DNA of 64,000 nucleotides from Paenibacillus woosongensis (lineage in GTDB: Bacteria; Bacillota; Bacilli; Paenibacillales; Paenibacillaceae). Numbering within the stretch: position 1 is the stretch's first letter; each line of letters opens with the position of its first letter. Location of the stretch: positions 868,001 through 932,000 of the forward strand of contig NZ_WNZW01000001.1 of the NCBI RefSeq assembly GCF_009725165.1. The letters run 5' to 3'. Below the pieces are notes generated by a model, which was not told where the DNA came from, searched no databases, and saw only the letters and a program-made list of their open reading frames with translations. Made by a program: the position numbers and the translations under genes. This document shows, piece after piece, positions 36,241-44,854 of the stretch.

Positions 36241-39200
36241 CTAAGCCATCAGCTGCTGCAGCTTGTCCAGGCTCAGCTCGGCCGTCGAGGCAAGCAGCAG
36301 GTCGGCGGCGCCGAGCTGGGCGGCGCTGCCGATGCCGACGGCCTTCATCCCGGCGGCCCGGATAGCGGCAATGCCTGCCTCGGCATCCTCCACGCCGATG
36401 CAGTTCGCCGGATCTGCGCCAAGCATTTCTGCGGCCAACAGAAATATTTCCGGATCCGGCTTGCCTTTGCGGGCGCTGCCAGGGTCAGCCACCGCCTGGA
36501 ACCAGGAGCTGGCGCCTAGCCGCTCTAAGATGAACGGCGCATTGTGGCTGGCCGACGCCAACCCAACCGCGATCCCCTGCTCTTGCAGATTGACGAGCAG
36601 GTCGCGGATGCCCGGCAGCAAATCGGCAGGCGTAATATGCTCGATCATCCGCTTATAGCTGTCGTTCTTCCGCTTCGCCAGCTCCGCCTTCTCTTCGGCG
36701 GTATAGCTCCGCTCACTGTCCTCGAGCACGATTTCCAGTGACTCCATCCGGCTGACGCCCTTCAGGCGTTCGTTTTTGGCGCGGTCGAACGGAAGTCCTA
36801 GCTCCTCGGCCAGGTCCTTCCAGGCCAGATAATGGTACTCTGCCGTATCAGTAACCACACCGTCGAGGTCGAAGATGACAGCCTCCAGCTTTTTCACAAA
36901 TGGTATCCTCACGGGTTCTCCAGGCAGCAGGCTCAATGTATCTCCTTTATGCCTAATCTCCAAGCCCTCTGTGCTATCGCTCTCCAGAAGGGTATATACG
37001 ACACCCTCCTGATCGACAAAAATATCAATCCGTTGGCCATGGTTCATTACCTTAAAGCGATAACTGTCCCACTGCGCCGGCAGCTTCGGATCAAAGCTGA
37101 GCACTCCATCATACGCGCGCATGCCGCCAAAGCCGTTTACGATCGACATCCAGGAACCCGCCATGGCCGCGGTATGCAGGCCATCCTTCGCATTGCGGTT
37201 CACATCGTCGAGATCCATGCGCACCGTGCGGTCGAAATAGGAATACGCGCTTGCCAAATCCCCGATTTCCGCGGAAATAATGCTATGAATGCATGTGGAC
37301 AGCGAGGAGTCGTGTGTTGTCAGCGGCTCGTAATAATTGAAGTTGCGGATTTTATCCGCCAGGGAGAACCGGTCTCCGAGCAGGAACATCGCGAGTACTA
37401 GATCGGCCTGCTTCAGCACCTGATGGCGGTAAATCACCAGCGGGTGATAATGCAGCAGCAGCGGATATTTATCTGCCGGAGTATTCTCGAAATCCCATTT
37501 TTTCTTCGTTAAAAATGTATCGTCCTGCGCATAAATGCCCAGTTCTTCATCGAACGGAATAAACATCTTCTCCGCCGCGTTCAGCCATCCTTCGATTTCT
37601 TCCTCCGTCAGCCCGAGCTTCCGGCACAGCCGATCGTAATCCTGCGCATACTGCTCCCGCAAAAACGCCGCTGTCTCATAAGCGTAGATCAGCTGTTCCT
37701 GTACCATCAGGTTCGTGTACGCATTGTTGTTGACGATCGCCGTATATTCGTCCGGTCCGGTTACGGCATCGATGCAGAAGGCCCCGCCGCGCGCCGGATT
37801 GTAATGGCCAAGGTCCGCCCAGAAACGGGATGTCTCGAACAGAATTTCGGCTCCTTTGGCAACTAGGAATTCGATATCCCCGGTCGCCTGCACATACTGC
37901 TTCATCCCATAAGCAATATCCGCATTGATATGCGCCTGGGCCGTGCCCGCCGGGAAATAGGCCGAGTTCTCAGCGCCATCGATGGTGCGCCAAGGATAGA
38001 GCGCCCCCTTTTGCGACATGACGGCTGCCCGCTCCCGCGCTTTATCCAGCGTGTTATAACGAAACTCCAGCAAGGATCTGCCGATTTCCGGCTGTGTATA
38101 CGTGAAGAATGGCAAAATATACATTTCCGTATCCCAAAAATAGTGGCCTTCATAGCCCTCGCCGGTAAGGCCCTTGGCCCCAATGTTCGTAACGCCGTCG
38201 CGGCCAGCCGACTGCAGCAGGGCAAAGGCATTGAAGCGAATCCCCTGCTGCAGCGCCACATCGCCGTTGATCTCCACGTCGGCCCGCTGCCAGAATCGCT
38301 CCAGGTAAGCGCGCTGCTCTTCAGCCAGCAGATCAAAGCCGCTGTCGCTCGCCTGCCGCAGCACTTCAATGCTGCGGCGGACCAGCTCCTCCTCGGCATA
38401 ATCCCGGGTCGTATGATACGAGATGTATTTGGTCAGCCGCGCGGTCTCTCCGCCTTTCAGCTGCAGCTTATATTTCGCTGACATCCGCAGCTCGTTCTGC
38501 TGCACCGACATTTCGTATCCCCAAGGGGCTTCGATGCGATGGCTGATCGCGGTGAGCAGGGCAAATTTCGTATAACGGGTACGATGCCTCATCCATAACA
38601 TCGCTCTCTCATGCCCGGTCTCTTCGAGCAGCAAATTCGGCTCAGCGCGCGCTCCGCCAAGGCGGGGATCGTCGGTTGCTTCCGGCTCGGCGATTTTGCC
38701 GTCCACCCCGGAAATCAGCGCGACGCTGCCTTCAAAATTCAGCGCGGTCACCTCATATTGAATCGCAGCCAAATGCTTGTGCTGCAAAGCGACCATCCGC
38801 TGAATCCGGATCAAGACGCGGTGACCCGCCGGTGACTCCCATTCAACCTCGCGCTGCAAGATTCCCTTCTGCATATTCAATTGCCGTTTGGAGCTATGCA
38901 CCTTGCCGGAGTGGAAATGAAACGGATGCCCCTCGACTCTCAACTCGATCCACTGTGCGTTCGGAACATTGAGCATGGACTGGTTGCGTGACGGGTACCC
39001 GTAAGCCCCCTCGGGGTATATAATCGGCTCGGAATCATAGAAGCCGTTTAAGTAATTGCCGACAACCGATTTTCCCGTCTTGCCGTAATACCCTTCCTCA
39101 AAATTGCCGCGCATGCCGATATATCCGTTGCCTAAAGCGAATATGCTCTCATTTCTTTGATTGTTCTCTTCATCATAGGACTGTTCAGTAACGTACCATT

Positions 39201-39249
39201 CCTCATAAGGATATAGCGCCTTCGGATGCTCGTATGGCTTCATTTTCAT
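36241..39249 (-). CDS. GH65 disaccharide phosphorylase fused to beta-phosphoglucomutase
   Basis: A 1002-residue cytosolic bifunctional enzyme. Residues about 1-775 are a GH65 phosphorylase (maltose, trehalose or kojibiose phosphorylase group): TGEGYEGHYFWDTEMYILPFF near 350 and the catalytic Glu in VTGPDEYTAIVNNNAYTN near 498. Residues about 788-1002 are a HAD-type beta-phosphoglucomutase: nucleophile DLDGVVTDTAEYH, ASASHN, GKPDPEIF and GVEDAEAGI. The two reactions are consecutive: phosphorolysis gives beta-glucose 1-phosphate, which the mutase turns into glucose 6-phosphate. In B. subtilis these are separate proteins (YvdK, PgcM/YvdM). It is the last gene of the LacI-controlled operon, 55 bases after the second permease. 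GGAGGGG lies ten bases before the ATG. Confidence 0.93.
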   Translation of the reverse strand: MKMKPYEHPKALYPYEEWYVTEQSYDEENNQRNESIFALGNGYIGMRGNFEEGYYGKTGKSVVGNYLNGFYDSEPIIYPEGAYGYPSRNQSMLNVPNAQWIELRVEGHPFHFHSGKVHSSKRQLNMQKGILQREVEWESPAGHRVLIRIQRMVALQHKHLAAIQYEVTALNFEGSVALISGVDGKIAEPEATDDPRLGGARAEPNLLLEETGHERAMLWMRHRTRYTKFALLTAISHRIEAPWGYEMSVQQNELRMSAKYKLQLKGGETARLTKYISYHTTRDYAEEELVRRSIEVLRQASDSGFDLLAEEQRAYLERFWQRADVEINGDVALQQGIRFNAFALLQSAGRDGVTNIGAKGLTGEGYEGHYFWDTEMYILPFFTYTQPEIGRSLLEFRYNTLDKARERAAVMSQKGALYPWRTIDGAENSAYFPAGTAQAHINADIAYGMKQYVQATGDIEFLVAKGAEILFETSRFWADLGHYNPARGGAFCIDAVTGPDEYTAIVNNNAYTNLMVQEQLIYAYETAAFLREQYAQDYDRLCRKLGLTEEEIEGWLNAAEKMFIPFDEELGIYAQDDTFLTKKKWDFENTPADKYPLLLHYHPLVIYRHQVLKQADLVLAMFLLGDRFSLADKIRNFNYYEPLTTHDSSLSTCIHSIISAEIGDLASAYSYFDRTVRMDLDDVNRNAKDGLHTAAMAGSWMSIVNGFGGMRAYDGVLSFDPKLPAQWDSYRFKVMNHGQRIDIFVDQEGVVYTLLESDSTEGLEIRHKGDTLSLLPGEPVRIPFVKKLEAVIFDLDGVVTDTAEYHYLAWKDLAEELGLPFDRAKNERLKGVSRMESLEIVLEDSERSYTAEEKAELAKRKNDSYKRMIEHITPADLLPGIRDLLVNLQEQGIAVGLASASHNAPFILERLGASSWFQAVADPGSARKGKPDPEIFLLAAEMLGADPANCIGVEDAEAGIAAIRAAGMKAVGIGSAAQLGAADLLLASTAELSLDKLQQLMA

Positions 39250-39304
39250 CTCTGCCAGGCCCCTCCAATTCCGTAATCATTCTCTTGTTGATTGCAGCCC
39301 ATTG

Positions 39305-40396
39305 TTAACCCTTGACCGATCCGCCCATAAGCCCTTTGACGAAATATTTCTGCAGCAGGAAGAAAATCGTCAGCGGCATCAGCATCGAAATGAATGCAGC
39401 CGAGGTCAGCAAATGCCAGTCATTGCCCCGCGAGCCAACGAGGTCGGCAATCTTCATGGACATGACCTGTACGTTTGGCTGGTTGCCGATGAAAATCAGC
39501 GATACGAGGTAATCGTTCCAGACCCATAGGAACTGGAAGATAGCAATTGAAGCCAGGGCTGGTACGGACAGCGGCAGAATCAACCGGCTGAAAATCGTAA
39601 AATGGCTAGCGCCGTCAATAAACGCCGACTCGAACAAATCTTTAGGCAGCTGGCTGATGAAGTTATACATGAAGTACGTCACGAGCGGCAGACCAAACGC
39701 GGTATGCGCCAGCCAAATGCCCAGGTAGCTGCCATTTAGGCCAAGCGCCGTGTAATCCTTCAGGATCGGAATAAGCGCGACCTGAATTGGAATGACGAGC
39801 ATGGCGATGATGATGACAAATAGCGTCTTGCGGCCCGGGAATCGCAGCCAAGCAAAGGCGTATGCCGCGAACGAAGCGATCAGTACCGGAATGATGGTCG
39901 CCGGCACTGCTATCGTCAGCGTGTTCCAGAAGGCCTGAGACAGGCCGGTTCCTTTTTGCACAGTTTCGCTGCCGTCCCCGAGCTTCAGCTTGTATTCCTT
40001 CCCGGACAGAACGTTCTTATAGTTGTCCAGCGTAAAATCGGGCTTCACTTCCCAGCCGCGCTCCTGCATATTGATCGTTCGGGCTCTGCGATTCTCCCAT
40101 ATGAGGCGTTTGTCGCCCTCAGTAACGCCAGCCTTCAGCTGGTCATCCGTGTAGGTTGTGCCATTGACCTCGATCGGCTCGCGCAAATCGACGTCCTTAG
40201 ACAACTGCAACGTTTCCCCGGCCTTCCATTCCTGGTGTGGGAACACCTTCCACCAGCCGGTCTGCAGAATATCCGCCGCAGGCCTGAACGAGGAGATAAA
40301 TAGTCCCAGCGTCGGGAGCAGCCAGATGAAGCAGATGATGCCGAGCACAACGTTGACTACGGTCTTGTTTCCTTTTCTCTTTTTACGGCCGACCAT
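39305..40396 (-). CDS. Alpha-glucoside-type ABC transporter permease (MalG/AglG-like)
   Basis: A 363-residue CUT1 permease, about 80 residues longer than the usual 280. The extra length is a hydrophilic segment at about 45-135, between TM1 and TM2, probably extracytoplasmic (contains DVDLREPIEVNGTTYTDDQ). The remaining core has five helices and the EAA loop ESAFIDGASHFTIFSRLILP near 275. Such an insert is known in AglG/GgtD-type alpha-glucoside permeases. Its start codon directly follows the previous gene's stop. Confidence 0.9.
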   Translation of the reverse strand: MVGRKKRKGNKTVVNVVLGIICFIWLLPTLGLFISSFRPAADILQTGWWKVFPHQEWKAGETLQLSKDVDLREPIEVNGTTYTDDQLKAGVTEGDKRLIWENRRARTINMQERGWEVKPDFTLDNYKNVLSGKEYKLKLGDGSETVQKGTGLSQAFWNTLTIAVPATIIPVLIASFAAYAFAWLRFPGRKTLFVIIIAMLVIPIQVALIPILKDYTALGLNGSYLGIWLAHTAFGLPLVTYFMYNFISQLPKDLFESAFIDGASHFTIFSRLILPLSVPALASIAIFQFLWVWNDYLVSLIFIGNQPNVQVMSMKIADLVGSRGNDWHLLTSAAFISMLMPLTIFFLLQKYFVKGLMGGSVKG

Positions 40397-41479
40397 TTAG
40401 AATCCCCCCTGCTTGCGGAACTGGCGCAAATTGATAATGATTACAGGCAAGACCGCGATCAGCAGCACGATAGCCAGCGTGGAGCCGTAACCGAAGTTGC
40501 GGTACATGAAAAACTGCCGGTAGAACTGCGTCGCAACAACCTCTGTATCGTATTGACCTCCCGTCATCACCATGACGACGTCAAATATTTTCAAAGTGAA
40601 TACAATAATGGTCGTAGTGACCGTCAAAATCGTCGTAGAGATATATGGAATCATAATGCCGAAGAAAATCTTGACTTCTCCCGCGCCGTCCACACGCGCC
40701 GCCTCCAGAATATCCTCGGGGACGCCCTTGATTGCAGCGGAGAAAATAACCATCGCAAATCCCGTCTGCATCCAAATCAGGATGATAATCAGAAAAAAGT
40801 TATTCCATGGCTGGAGCATACTTGTCCAGGCCTGCGGCTCACCGCCAAAAAATGTAACAATTGCGTTCAGTATCCCAATTTGTTCATCGCCAGGCTGATA
40901 GTAGTAAACGAACTTCCAAATAACGCCGGCGGCCACAAAGGAAATCGCCATCGGCATGAAGATGATCGACTTAGCGATCCTCTCGTAGCTGCTGCGGTCA
41001 GCCAGAATCGCAATCAGCAGACCCAGGCTTACGCAAGCCAGCGTCCCGACGAACACCCATAGCAGGTTGTTGCGCAGCGCCGTCGCGAGCAGGCGGTCTG
41101 TAAATATGGCCGCATAGTTGGCCAGACCGACGAACTTATCCGAGGAAGCGTTGAAGAAACTTAGATATAGCGTCCGCAATGCCGGCAGAATAAGCAGCCA
41201 TCCCAGGACAAGGGTTGCCGGGCCGACGAAGATGAACGGCAGGACTTTCCGGCGAACTTGCTCCGGGTACTGCTCCACTGCCCAGTTAAACGTGTAATAG
41301 ATGAGGTAGACGCCGACGACTCCCCATAGCACGGCAAATACAGCCGTCAGCAGCGGGTTAAGTGTCGAGTCGCGGAAAAACAAAAATATGGAACCGTGTA
41401 CGGCGATATTGGCCAATAGTACAAGCAAGGAAAAGAGCACGGCTTTCATGCTAATTCTTGGTTTTGCTTGTGCACTCAT
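40397..41479 (-). CDS. Alpha-glucoside-type ABC transporter permease (MalF/AglF-like)
   Basis: A 360-residue CUT1 permease with about eight membrane helices; the EAA loop reads LEAARVDGAGEVKIFFGIMIP near residue 263. The N-terminal extra helices (about 10-90) fit the AglF/GgtC type. It stands between the binding protein and the second permease. AGGAGGAGC precedes the ATG. Confidence 0.92.
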   Translation of the reverse strand: MSAQAKPRISMKAVLFSLLVLLANIAVHGSIFLFFRDSTLNPLLTAVFAVLWGVVGVYLIYYTFNWAVEQYPEQVRRKVLPFIFVGPATLVLGWLLILPALRTLYLSFFNASSDKFVGLANYAAIFTDRLLATALRNNLLWVFVGTLACVSLGLLIAILADRSSYERIAKSIIFMPMAISFVAAGVIWKFVYYYQPGDEQIGILNAIVTFFGGEPQAWTSMLQPWNNFFLIIILIWMQTGFAMVIFSAAIKGVPEDILEAARVDGAGEVKIFFGIMIPYISTTILTVTTTIIVFTLKIFDVVMVMTGGQYDTEVVATQFYRQFFMYRNFGYGSTLAIVLLIAVLPVIIINLRQFRKQGGF

Positions 41480-41498
41480 AATAGCTCCTCCTATAAGT

Positions 41499-41563
41499 TT
41501 TGCGGAGCAAAACTGTCTTCGTAAGCATGCGCTTTGTTTTGCGGAGCAAAACTGTCTTCGTAA
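41499..41563. repeat. Two tandem copies of a hairpin-forming repeat
   Basis: GTTTTGCGGAGCAAAAC followed by TGTCTTCGTAA occurs twice, 37 bases apart, between the binding-protein and permease genes of one operon. Each copy folds into a GTTTTGC/GCAAAAC hairpin. It may influence mRNA stability or be a dispersed repeat. Confidence 0.6.
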
Positions 41564-41600
41564 ACCCTGAATTACTTCGTGATCAAAAGTTGATTAGACA

Positions 41601-41645
41601 AGAAAAGAGGAGCAGCTAGCAAGCGAACCACAGTGCTCCTCTTTA
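41601..41645 (-). terminator. Internal terminator between binding-protein and permease genes
   Basis: Minus-strand hairpin AAAGAGGAGCA / TGCTCCTCTTT followed by TCTT, about 40 bases past the binding-protein stop. Partial read-through would give more binding protein than permease, a common arrangement. Confidence 0.8.
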
Positions 41646-41683
41646 CCAGTTAACAAGGTGTGAAAAATGACGATAATTGCAGA

Positions 41684-43090
41684 TTAGTTATCCCAGCCGG
41701 ACTGAATTTGCTTCAATGCGTCATCCAAGGAAGCCGTACCGCTCACGTAGTCGGTCATCCCCTTCCAGAACGTACCTGCGCCAACTTTACCAGGCATTAA
41801 GTCAGACCCGTCGAAGCGGAGCGTGGATGCATCCTGTACGAGCTTCGCCATGCGGCGGTCGGATTCGGAGCTGTACCAGTCGAGAGATGCGTCGTTCATT
41901 GGCGCGATAACACCGCCAGATTGAACCCAAGTTTTGATGGATTCGCCCGTCGTGAAGAATTCCATGACCGCGCGAACCTCTGGACGATCGTTGAACATCG
42001 CGTAAATGTCGCCTGCTACAAGTACTGGCTTGCCGTATTCTTCATCAATAGATGGCAGGTAGAACCAGTCGTAGTCTTCATCGACTTTAACCGTTTCCGG
42101 GAAGAAGCTGGTGATGAAGTTGCCTTGGCGGTGGAACCAGGCTTTTGGAGGATCCGTAAACATTGGAGCCGGAGCATCACCAAATGCCGTAGTTACGATC
42201 GATTTCGTGCCGCCATATACATAATCTTTATTCATCCAAATGTCAGACATAATTTCTACAGCACGCTTCACTTCAGGAGATGTGAACGGAAGCTCGCCGT
42301 TTACCCATTTGTCGTAATTCTCTGGAGTTGTAGTGCGGAGCATGATGTCCTCCACCCAATCCGTAGCTGTCCAGCCCGTGGCTGCACCGGACTCGATACC
42401 GATACTCCAAGCAGGGTCGCCGTCTTTGGCGATTTGCTCGGTCAAGGCCATCATTTCGTCCCATGTCTCAGGAATTTTGTATCCTGCTTCTTCGAACTGC
42501 TTCTTCGGATACCATACCAAGCTCTTCACGTTACTGCGGTTCCAGATCCCGGCGAGAATTTTACCGTCTTTGCCCTCCATCGTCCCCATGTCGAGCCAGC
42601 TTTGGTTGTAGTTCGCTTTTAATTTGTCCTGGTCAAGAATGTTGGTCAAGTCGATGACTTTCCCCGTTTTTGCGATAGAAGCCAGCAGACCCGGCTGCGG
42701 GAAGTCAGCGATGTCCGGAGCATTTCCGCCGTCTACTCGGATATTAATCGTCGCTTCGAATTCTTTGGAGCCTTCATATTGAATGTCGATCCCGGTTTTC
42801 TCCTCGAATTCTTTAATGCTGCTTTCGAATTTCACTTGGTCAGCATCTACGAACGGACCGAACATCGTTACTTTCGTTCCTTTGTATTCGCCCTTCAGCG
42901 CAAGCTCCAGAGGCGACAGATTCTCGTTGCCGCTGCCTTCATTTGCTGCTCCCTGGCTGTTGCCTCCTGTATTCGCTGGCGGCTCATTTTTCGGCGTATT
43001 GCCGCCCCCGCCACAGGCGCTCAGCACCATCGTAAATGACAGCAATAGTACGAGAAGCAATGACATTTTTCGTCCTACAGCGTTCTTCAT
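41684..43090 (-). CDS. Alpha-glucoside-type ABC transporter substrate-binding lipoprotein (AglE-like)
   Basis: A 468-residue SBP-1-type lipoprotein: signal peptide ending MVLSAC (lipidated Cys near 26), a Gly/Asn tether, then KVTMFGPFVDADQVKF opening the binding domain. The length and the WTATDWVEDIMLRTTTPENYDKWVNGELPF region (quoted only in part by position, about 230-260) are as in AglE-type proteins. It is the first gene of the operon with AglF/AglG-like permeases and the GH65-beta-PGM fusion. An operator-like palindrome lies 225 bases upstream. Confidence 0.92.
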   Translation of the reverse strand: MKNAVGRKMSLLLVLLLSFTMVLSACGGGGNTPKNEPPANTGGNSQGAANEGSGNENLSPLELALKGEYKGTKVTMFGPFVDADQVKFESSIKEFEEKTGIDIQYEGSKEFEATINIRVDGGNAPDIADFPQPGLLASIAKTGKVIDLTNILDQDKLKANYNQSWLDMGTMEGKDGKILAGIWNRSNVKSLVWYPKKQFEEAGYKIPETWDEMMALTEQIAKDGDPAWSIGIESGAATGWTATDWVEDIMLRTTTPENYDKWVNGELPFTSPEVKRAVEIMSDIWMNKDYVYGGTKSIVTTAFGDAPAPMFTDPPKAWFHRQGNFITSFFPETVKVDEDYDWFYLPSIDEEYGKPVLVAGDIYAMFNDRPEVRAVMEFFTTGESIKTWVQSGGVIAPMNDASLDWYSSESDRRMAKLVQDASTLRFDGSDLMPGKVGAGTFWKGMTDYVSGTASLDDALKQIQSGWDN

Positions 43091-43314
43091 CTTATGAACA
43101 TCCCCTTTAGTTTAGTAAACCTTGCGTCCCTAGTTGCAGGGTCTTGCATTCTTGCTTCTTCCTCGCTTTTTGCCCGCTAAACGGATCATTCTTCTCCAGG
43201 ATCACCCCCTTAAAGAGCTTCAATCTTCGTTTCTTAGGCTAAGCATATCATGATCTACAAGGTCGCATACGTTTACATTTTGCTGATTCCCCATTCAAAT
43301 TTTTACGATTTCCC

Positions 43315-43338
43315 GATTCTGAAAAGCTTTTCAGAATC
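43315..43338. promoter_or_regulatory. LacI-type operator upstream of the alpha-glucoside operon
   Basis: A perfect 24-base palindrome with core TGAAAAGCTTTTCA, extended on both sides by GATTC/GAATC. The same 14-base core recurs at the promoter of the adjacent LacI-family gene. It lies between the repressor gene and the operon it presumably controls. Confidence 0.85.
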
Positions 43339-43358
43339 GACAGAAAAATAAGTAAAAC

Positions 43359-44363
43359 TTACTTTTCTCGGCAGGAATCCCGCACAATGAGCCGATGGGC
43401 CATTTTTTCTCGTAAAATGTCGATGCTTCCCGTCGTGACCAGTTCATGCACCTTCTCTGCCGCGCGATAACCCAACTCGTAGATCGGCTGCGCAATCGTC
43501 GTCAGCTTTGGAATATACATGCTTGCTACCCGCAGGTTATCGAAGCCTATAACGGATACTTGCTCCGGAACGCTGATGTTCCGATCGTTCAAATATGATA
43601 TCGTACCCATAGCGAACTCGTCGGCTACGCAGAAAACCGCGGTAATGCCCGGGTGCTCCGCAAACAATTCGCCGGCCGCCTCATACGCATGCTCAAAACG
43701 GTGATTCGCATACTTGACCTTCTCCATGTTATGTTCCATTCCACACTCTGTAAGCGCTTGCACAAAACCTTCGAAACGTGGCGGTCCAGCTATGGAGTTC
43801 GCATGGTTGAAGCCAATCATGCCGATGTCAGTGTGGCCAAGCCCAATTAAGTATTTGACCGCATCATATGCCGCGGCCTTATCATCAATCTCCACACTCG
43901 GAATGTCATATTCATAGGAGTGGGAGGAGACAAGTACAAACGGGATTCGGCTTCCGGCCAGCTTCTCGTAATACTCTGGAAAAATAATGTCACTAGCAAA
44001 AACGATGCCATCCACCTGTTTCTCATGAAACGCATCGATGTAGGACAGCAGACGATCCTTGTCGCGGTCCGTATTGCAAATCATAAGACTATAGCCAAGC
44101 TTGATGCAAGCATCCTGCACTCCCCGAATGATGCCGGAATAGTAAATGTTCTCGATATCAGGGATCAGCAGGCCCAGCGTAAATGACTTCTTGTAAATCA
44201 GGCCCCGTGCAAATGAGTTCGGCTGATACTGGAGTTCCTCGATCACATCCAGCACGCGCCTCCGTTTACTCTCAATCACTGTATCCGGGGCGTTCATGAC
44301 ACGGGATACCGTGCTGATGGATACGCCTGCCATCTTGGCAACATCCCGAATTGTAGGTTTCAT
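43359..44363 (-). CDS. LacI-family transcriptional repressor of the alpha-glucoside operon
   Basis: A 334-residue LacI/GalR repressor. The helix-turn-helix occupies residues 4-24 (IRDVAKMAGVSISTVSRVMN); residues about 60-330 form the sugar-binding domain (LGLLIPDIENIYYSGIIRG; GFDNLRVASMYIPKLTTIAQP). Its promoter (TTGTCA, 17 bases, TATAAT) is followed by a TGAAAAGCTTTTCA palindrome over the start site, and a second such palindrome lies ahead of the alpha-glucoside operon. Autoregulation and control of that operon are inferred. Confidence 0.93.
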   Translation of the reverse strand: MKPTIRDVAKMAGVSISTVSRVMNAPDTVIESKRRRVLDVIEELQYQPNSFARGLIYKKSFTLGLLIPDIENIYYSGIIRGVQDACIKLGYSLMICNTDRDKDRLLSYIDAFHEKQVDGIVFASDIIFPEYYEKLAGSRIPFVLVSSHSYEYDIPSVEIDDKAAAYDAVKYLIGLGHTDIGMIGFNHANSIAGPPRFEGFVQALTECGMEHNMEKVKYANHRFEHAYEAAGELFAEHPGITAVFCVADEFAMGTISYLNDRNISVPEQVSVIGFDNLRVASMYIPKLTTIAQPIYELGYRAAEKVHELVTTGSIDILREKMAHRLIVRDSCREK

Positions 44364-44381
44364 CTTCGTCTACTTCCTTTT

Positions 44382-44397
44382 TTGAAAAGCTTTTCAA
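44382..44397. promoter_or_regulatory. LacI-type operator at the repressor promoter
   Basis: TTGAAAAGCTTTTCAA is a perfect 16-base palindrome sharing its 14-base core with 43315-43338. It lies directly downstream of the -10 element and should cover the transcription start, as expected for autorepression. Confidence 0.85.
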
Positions 44398-44401
44398 CGC
44401 C

Positions 44402-44430
44402 ATTATAGCAAGCCCTTTTTATTTTGACAA
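44402..44430 (-). promoter_or_regulatory. Sigma-A promoter of the LacI-family gene
   Basis: Minus strand: TTGTCA (44430-44425), a 17-base spacer, TATAAT (44407-44402). The start site would be near 44395. A cre-like sequence, TTAAAACGCTTTCA at 44438-44451, matches the consensus except at its second base and lies just upstream of the -35. Confidence 0.8.
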
Positions 44431-44501
44431 CAACTTTTTAAAACGCTTTCAAAATGGGGTGAATACAGCTAGGTGCTCGGTATTATGATGTTATCTAATT
44501 A

Positions 44502-44661
44502 CGCTCTACACGAAAGATTCAAGGGATTAGATGGATTTGATGTACCTAAAAATCAAAAATCATCCCATAATTGGCCAACTCCCTTCTTTTAATGACATGA
44601 AATCCATTTAAATCTAAAATCCCTTCCTTGCCGCAGAAACTAACTACCATAAATCCATTTA
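44502..44661 (-). repeat. Dispersed 160-bp repeat, copy B
   Basis: The reverse complement of this copy aligns with 19371-19529 from end to end. It lies in the gap between the LacI-family gene and the mannanase terminator. Apart from this repeat and the terminator, 44452-44854 shows no gene. Confidence 0.75.
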
Positions 44662-44770
44662 CATAAGTTGAACTATTGAAATTCCTGTTTTACTTTTCGT
44701 TGCTTCTGGGAAAAAAAACATGATTAGTTGAGTGGACATGACTTGTTTAAACATTGATCACAAAAGCCGC

Positions 44771-44802
44771 CAAAAACAAAAGGATCGGCCGCAGCCGATC
44801 CC
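44771..44802 (-). terminator. Terminator of the mannanase gene
   Basis: Minus-strand hairpin GGATCGGC / GCCGATCC with a short loop, followed by TTTTGTTTTTG, about 55 bases past the stop at 44855. Confidence 0.92.
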
Positions 44803-44854
44803 CTTGTACAGCAGCCTCTAGAATATCCGAAAATAATACCTACTATTTACCGGA

